From an uncultured bacterium (lineage in GTDB: Bacteria; Bacteroidota; Bacteroidia; Sphingobacteriales; Sphingobacteriaceae): a stretch of 8,372 nucleotides of DNA. Shown here in pieces: positions 6,003 to 8,372 of this stretch. A program made the position numbers and the translations under genes. Position 1 is the stretch's first letter. Every line of letters begins with the position of its first letter. The stretch is taken from positions 1-8,372 of the forward strand of contig CAJBVG010000073.1 in NCBI GenBank assembly GCA_903958995.1. Reading direction: 5' to 3'. Under the pieces are notes generated by a model that saw nothing but the letters and a program-made list of their open reading frames with translations, was not told where the DNA came from and did not search any database.

Positions 6003-6386
6003 CTACTTATAGGGATAAAACACAAAATTAGCACCTTCCGGTACCATTGCGAATACACAAATATACTTATTTGGGTCTTTATAATGTTGTTTGAAAAATT
6101 CTTCCTTTTCGGCTTTTACGATACCTCTTTCTACAAACTCTTCTAAGGTAGAGGCATGTATATTCCATTCCGTAGAGAATTCGTCTTTATCAATAATTAG
6201 CTCACCAATTTTCACTTCATGCTGGTGGGCAATAAATATTGGATATTGAGAAAGTTCTGCAATAATATCTTCAGCCGTTTCTTTGATAGAATCGCTGAAT
6301 AGTACTAAATCGGTTTCCAAGCTTTTCAGTGGACTTTCCGTTTTTTTATTTTCCTCGTTGTTTCCTAACAGTTCTTCGGGTTGCAT
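6003..6386 (-). CDS. Conserved-looking protein of unknown function, translationally coupled to rlmD
   Basis: I do not recognise a named family. The 127-residue protein has an acidic, low-complexity N-terminus (about 1-25, rich in E, N and K), then an amphipathic helix region (about 30-47), a hydrophobic strand-like segment PIFIAHQHEVKIGELII (49-65), and a charged middle containing STLEEFVERGIV (79-90) and EEFFKQHYKDPNKYICVFAM (95-114). It ends NFVFYPYK. There is no signal peptide, membrane segment or Cys motif (one Cys, C110), so it is probably a small cytoplasmic alpha/beta protein. The ATG overlaps the rlmD stop by one base (TAATG read on the minus strand), so translation is likely coupled. 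The good coding frame and this overlap support a real gene. I recall similar short proteins in other Bacteroidota, but no role. Confidence 0.75.
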   Translation of the reverse strand: MQPEELLGNNEENKKTESPLKSLETDLVLFSDSIKETAEDIIAELSQYPIFIAHQHEVKIGELIIDKDEFSTEWNIHASTLEEFVERGIVKAEKEEFFKQHYKDPNKYICVFAMVPEGANFVFYPYK

Positions 6387-7804
6387 TATTTTAATTTTAA
6401 TAGTACTACATTTTCAACATGTTCAGTATGTGGAAACATATCTACAGGTTGAACATTAACGACTTCGTATTTTTCATCTAATATAGCTAGATCTCTTGCT
6501 TGTGTAGCAGGGTTACAGCTTACGTAAATAATTTTCTCTGCTTCTAGTTTTAATAGTTGCTTGCAAACATCTTCATGCATTCCGGCACGAGGAGGGTCAG
6601 TAATAATTACATTCGGTTTCCCATTTATTTTTACAAATTCATCATTCAATAAATCTTTCATATCGCCAGCATAAAATACGGTATTGCTGATGTTATTAAT
6701 TTCAGAATTCACTTTAGCATCTTCAATTGCATCAGGAACATATTCTACTCCAACTACTTTTTTTGCTTTAGAAGCAATAAAGTTAGCAATCGTACCCGTT
6801 CCAGTATACAAATCGTAAACCACTTCATCGCCCTTTAAATCTGCTAATTTACCAGCAATATGGTATAGTACTTCTGCTTGTTTAGCATTGGTTTGGTAAA
6901 ATGATTTAGCACTAATTCTGAACGTAATTAATTTGCCAGTTAAGTCGGTCATTTGCTCATGAATAAAGGGTTTTCCATGAAAGCAAATTACTTCTTGATC
7001 GAAAATGGTATCATTCTTTTTTATGTTCACTACATATTGTAATGAAGTGATGAATGGGAATTTTTCTTTTAAATGAGTTAATAGTGCATTTATTTTTTCA
7101 TCATCTTGTTCAGCAAAAACAACAATGACCATCCATTCTTCAGTACTCGTATTTCTAATAATTAGATTCCTTAAGAAACCCGTATTCTGCTTAATGTCGT
7201 AAAATGTGTAGGCTTCTTTTTTTGCAAAATCCCTTACTGCATTTCGAACATCATCTGAACGTGTATCTTGTAAATAACACTTGTGGATATCAATTATTTT
7301 ATCAAATCGACGCGGCACATGAAAACCTAAGGCATCCATGTCGAATGTTTCTTCAGAAGCTACTTCTGATTTTTCTAGCCAACGTTTATTTGAAAATGTA
7401 AATTCTAATTTGTTACGGTAATGCTTGGTCCCTTCAGAACCAATGATCGGACTAAATTCAGGTAAATTAATTTTAGCCAATCGTGTTAATGCGTCGTAAA
7501 CAATTTTATGTTTAAACTGAAGTTGAGCAGCATAAGACATGTTTTGCCATTTGCAACCTCCACAAGTACCGAAATGTTTGCAAAATGCCTCTGCGCGTAA
7601 TGGAGAATATTCGTGAAAATGAATAGGAGTGGCTTCTGCTAAATTCTTTTTCTTTTTAAGCAATTGAATGTCGACAATATCACCGGGTACAACCTTTTCA
7701 ACGAAAATCACTAAGTCCTCATGTTTTGCAATTCCCTTGCCCTCATTGGCAATATCAATAATTTCTACCTTTTCAATAATTGGCAGTGTCTTTGTTGTTC
7801 TCAT
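6386..7804 (-). CDS. rlmD: 23S rRNA (uracil-5-)-methyltransferase, RlmD/RumA-like
   Basis: With the start chosen here the protein has 472 residues. It begins with a TRAM domain (about 8-65, starting IEKVEIIDIANEGKGIA). A 4Fe-4S cluster site follows: C75, C81 and C84 in CKHFGTCGGCKWQ, plus C176. The methyltransferase half has FYQTN (302-306), the SAM-binding motif YDLYTGTGT (330-338), DPPRAG (403-408), and the nucleophile C430 in VSCNP, with E461 in HTEHVEN. The family makes 5-methyluridine in 23S rRNA, U1939 in E. coli; RlmC or TrmA-type specificity cannot be excluded. The frame stays open to an ATG ending at 7891, but that extension precedes the TRAM domain and runs antisense across the start and signal peptide codons of the divergent gene, so ATG at 7802-7804 is preferred. 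The stop overlaps the next gene by one base. Confidence 0.92.
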   Translation of the reverse strand: MRTTKTLPIIEKVEIIDIANEGKGIAKHEDLVIFVEKVVPGDIVDIQLLKKKKNLAEATPIHFHEYSPLRAEAFCKHFGTCGGCKWQNMSYAAQLQFKHKIVYDALTRLAKINLPEFSPIIGSEGTKHYRNKLEFTFSNKRWLEKSEVASEETFDMDALGFHVPRRFDKIIDIHKCYLQDTRSDDVRNAVRDFAKKEAYTFYDIKQNTGFLRNLIIRNTSTEEWMVIVVFAEQDDEKINALLTHLKEKFPFITSLQYVVNIKKNDTIFDQEVICFHGKPFIHEQMTDLTGKLITFRISAKSFYQTNAKQAEVLYHIAGKLADLKGDEVVYDLYTGTGTIANFIASKAKKVVGVEYVPDAIEDAKVNSEINNISNTVFYAGDMKDLLNDEFVKINGKPNVIITDPPRAGMHEDVCKQLLKLEAEKIIYVSCNPATQARDLAILDEKYEVVNVQPVDMFPHTEHVENVVLLKLK

Positions 7805-7847
7805 ATAATTCTTCAAAGTTAAGGTATAAAATGCTATTTTTAATGAA

Positions 7848-8372
7848 ATGAAGTCGCTCCAACGAATATTTATTGGATTATTGATACTCACTTTACATTC
7901 GTTTAGTGCATTTTCCTCTCATATTGTAGGAGGGAGTTTACATTATACCTATTTATCTACCAATCGCTTTCTTGTTGAACTCGAATATTATAAAGATTGT
8001 TCACCCTCTGCAGTCGATTATCCTCCGGGGAACCTTCGCATTGGAATATATGGCAAATCAACAAATTCACTAGTTTCTTCGTTCGACTTAATTCCAGGGA
8101 AAATTCAGTCGGTAGATTTTCTAGCAGGGAATTGTATAGCCTCTCCTGTAAGCTGTGTGCAAAAACGTGTTTATGCTGATACCTTATTAATTGATACTAG
8201 TTTATTTAAAGATCCACTTGGTTATTACATGAGCTATGAACAATGTTGCCGTAACTACGGAATAAAAAATATTGATAGGCCAGACAATAGTGGAATTGCA
8301 TACTATGCAGACTTTCCTGCTATTCTACAGAATGCACAGTATTTTATAAATTCTAGTCCTGTTTTAAATCAA
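7848..8372 (+). CDS. Secreted gliding-motility-associated protein (5' end only)
   Basis: An open frame from ATG at 7848 reaches the right edge without a stop (175 residues seen). It opens with a signal peptide: charged MKSLQR, a hydrophobic core (about 7-17), and a likely cleavage near residue 23, just before SHIVGG (24-29). SHIVGG, then LxxNRFxVxLxYYKDC ending at C51 and EQCCRN (131-136), is the N-terminal pattern of large Bacteroidota surface proteins that usually end in a gliding-motility-associated (CHU) C-terminal domain for type IX secretion. That end is outside the window, so the secretion route is inference. Cys residues at 51, 96, 103, 133 and 134 could form disulfides outside the cytoplasm. 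An in-frame TAA at 7827-7829 rules out any earlier ATG. It is divergent from rlmD, 43 nt apart. Confidence 0.85.
   Translation, partial: MKSLQRIFIGLLILTLHSFSAFSSHIVGGSLHYTYLSTNRFLVELEYYKDCSPSAVDYPPGNLRIGIYGKSTNSLVSSFDLIPGKIQSVDFLAGNCIASPVSCVQKRVYADTLLIDTSLFKDPLGYYMSYEQCCRNYGIKNIDRPDNSGIAYYADFPAILQNAQYFINSSPVLNQ

Noticed and set aside
7204..7401. Plus-strand open frame of 65 codons
   Set aside because: It is antisense to the RlmD-like gene and has no recognisable features.
7814..7821. TAACTTTG on the minus strand, an exact TAnnTTTG promoter box upstream of rlmD
   Set aside because: No TTG lies 19-21 nt upstream, and it would leave a leader of only a few bases, so chance in AT-rich DNA is as likely.
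7805..7891. 29-residue N-terminal extension of the RlmD-like protein
   Set aside because: It precedes the TRAM domain, has no family match, and is antisense to the start and signal peptide of the divergent gene.
7997..8179. Plus-strand open frame of 60 codons
   Set aside because: It lies in another frame inside the gliding-motility-associated gene, whose frame has the signal peptide and SHIVGG motif.

Overview
The window reads as ordinary chromosomal DNA of a Bacteroidota bacterium, probably a free-living gliding member of the Cytophagia, Chitinophagia or Flavobacteriia type. Four things point there: the AT-rich sequence with no clear Shine-Dalgarno sites; the gene neighbourhood cdaA-folP / DUF1599 / DoxX-type BT_3928-family protein, which I recall as typical of that phylum; a secreted protein opening with the SHIVGG motif of gliding-motility-associated proteins; and word-like intergenic repeats of kinds I associate with that phylum. 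Genus cannot be told from this sequence.

Layout from left to right. (1) Bases 1-128 are the 3' end of a bacilliredoxin (BrxA/BrxB family) on the + strand. (2) Bases 123-204 hold nested inverted repeats between convergent gene ends. (3) A minus-strand pair follows, folP (dihydropteroate synthase) then cdaA (diadenylate cyclase). (4) Only 19 bp separates folP from a divergent + strand run: a DUF1599 protein with two tandem copies of its domain, a DoxX/MauE-like membrane protein with a thioredoxin-like tail (BT_3928 family), and an OppB/DppB-type ABC permease. (5) Bases 4621-4905 are a convergent gap filled by three copies of a CACAAAG/CTTTGTG palindromic repeat. (6) A minus-strand run is transcribed in the order rlmD-like methyltransferase, a 127-residue protein of unknown function, a PyrR-like phosphoribosyltransferase, and shikimate kinase (aroK). 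(7) The 5' end of a secreted gliding-motility-associated protein leaves the right edge on the + strand; it has no stop inside the window.

How the genes relate: folP and cdaA link folate synthesis and c-di-AMP signalling only by co-transcription. The DUF1599, BT_3928 and permease genes are tightly packed (11 nt gap, then a 1 nt overlap), so they are probably co-expressed, but no shared pathway is evident. rlmD and the unknown gene overlap by 1 nt, and the phosphoribosyltransferase and aroK are 4 nt apart.

I see no CRISPR array, phage, transposase, defence system, tRNA or rRNA. The best leads for something undescribed are the repeats, which occupy every non-coding gap longer than 60 bp, and the functionally uncharacterised DUF1599, BT_3928 and 127-residue genes. 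I do not find a clear new multi-gene system.
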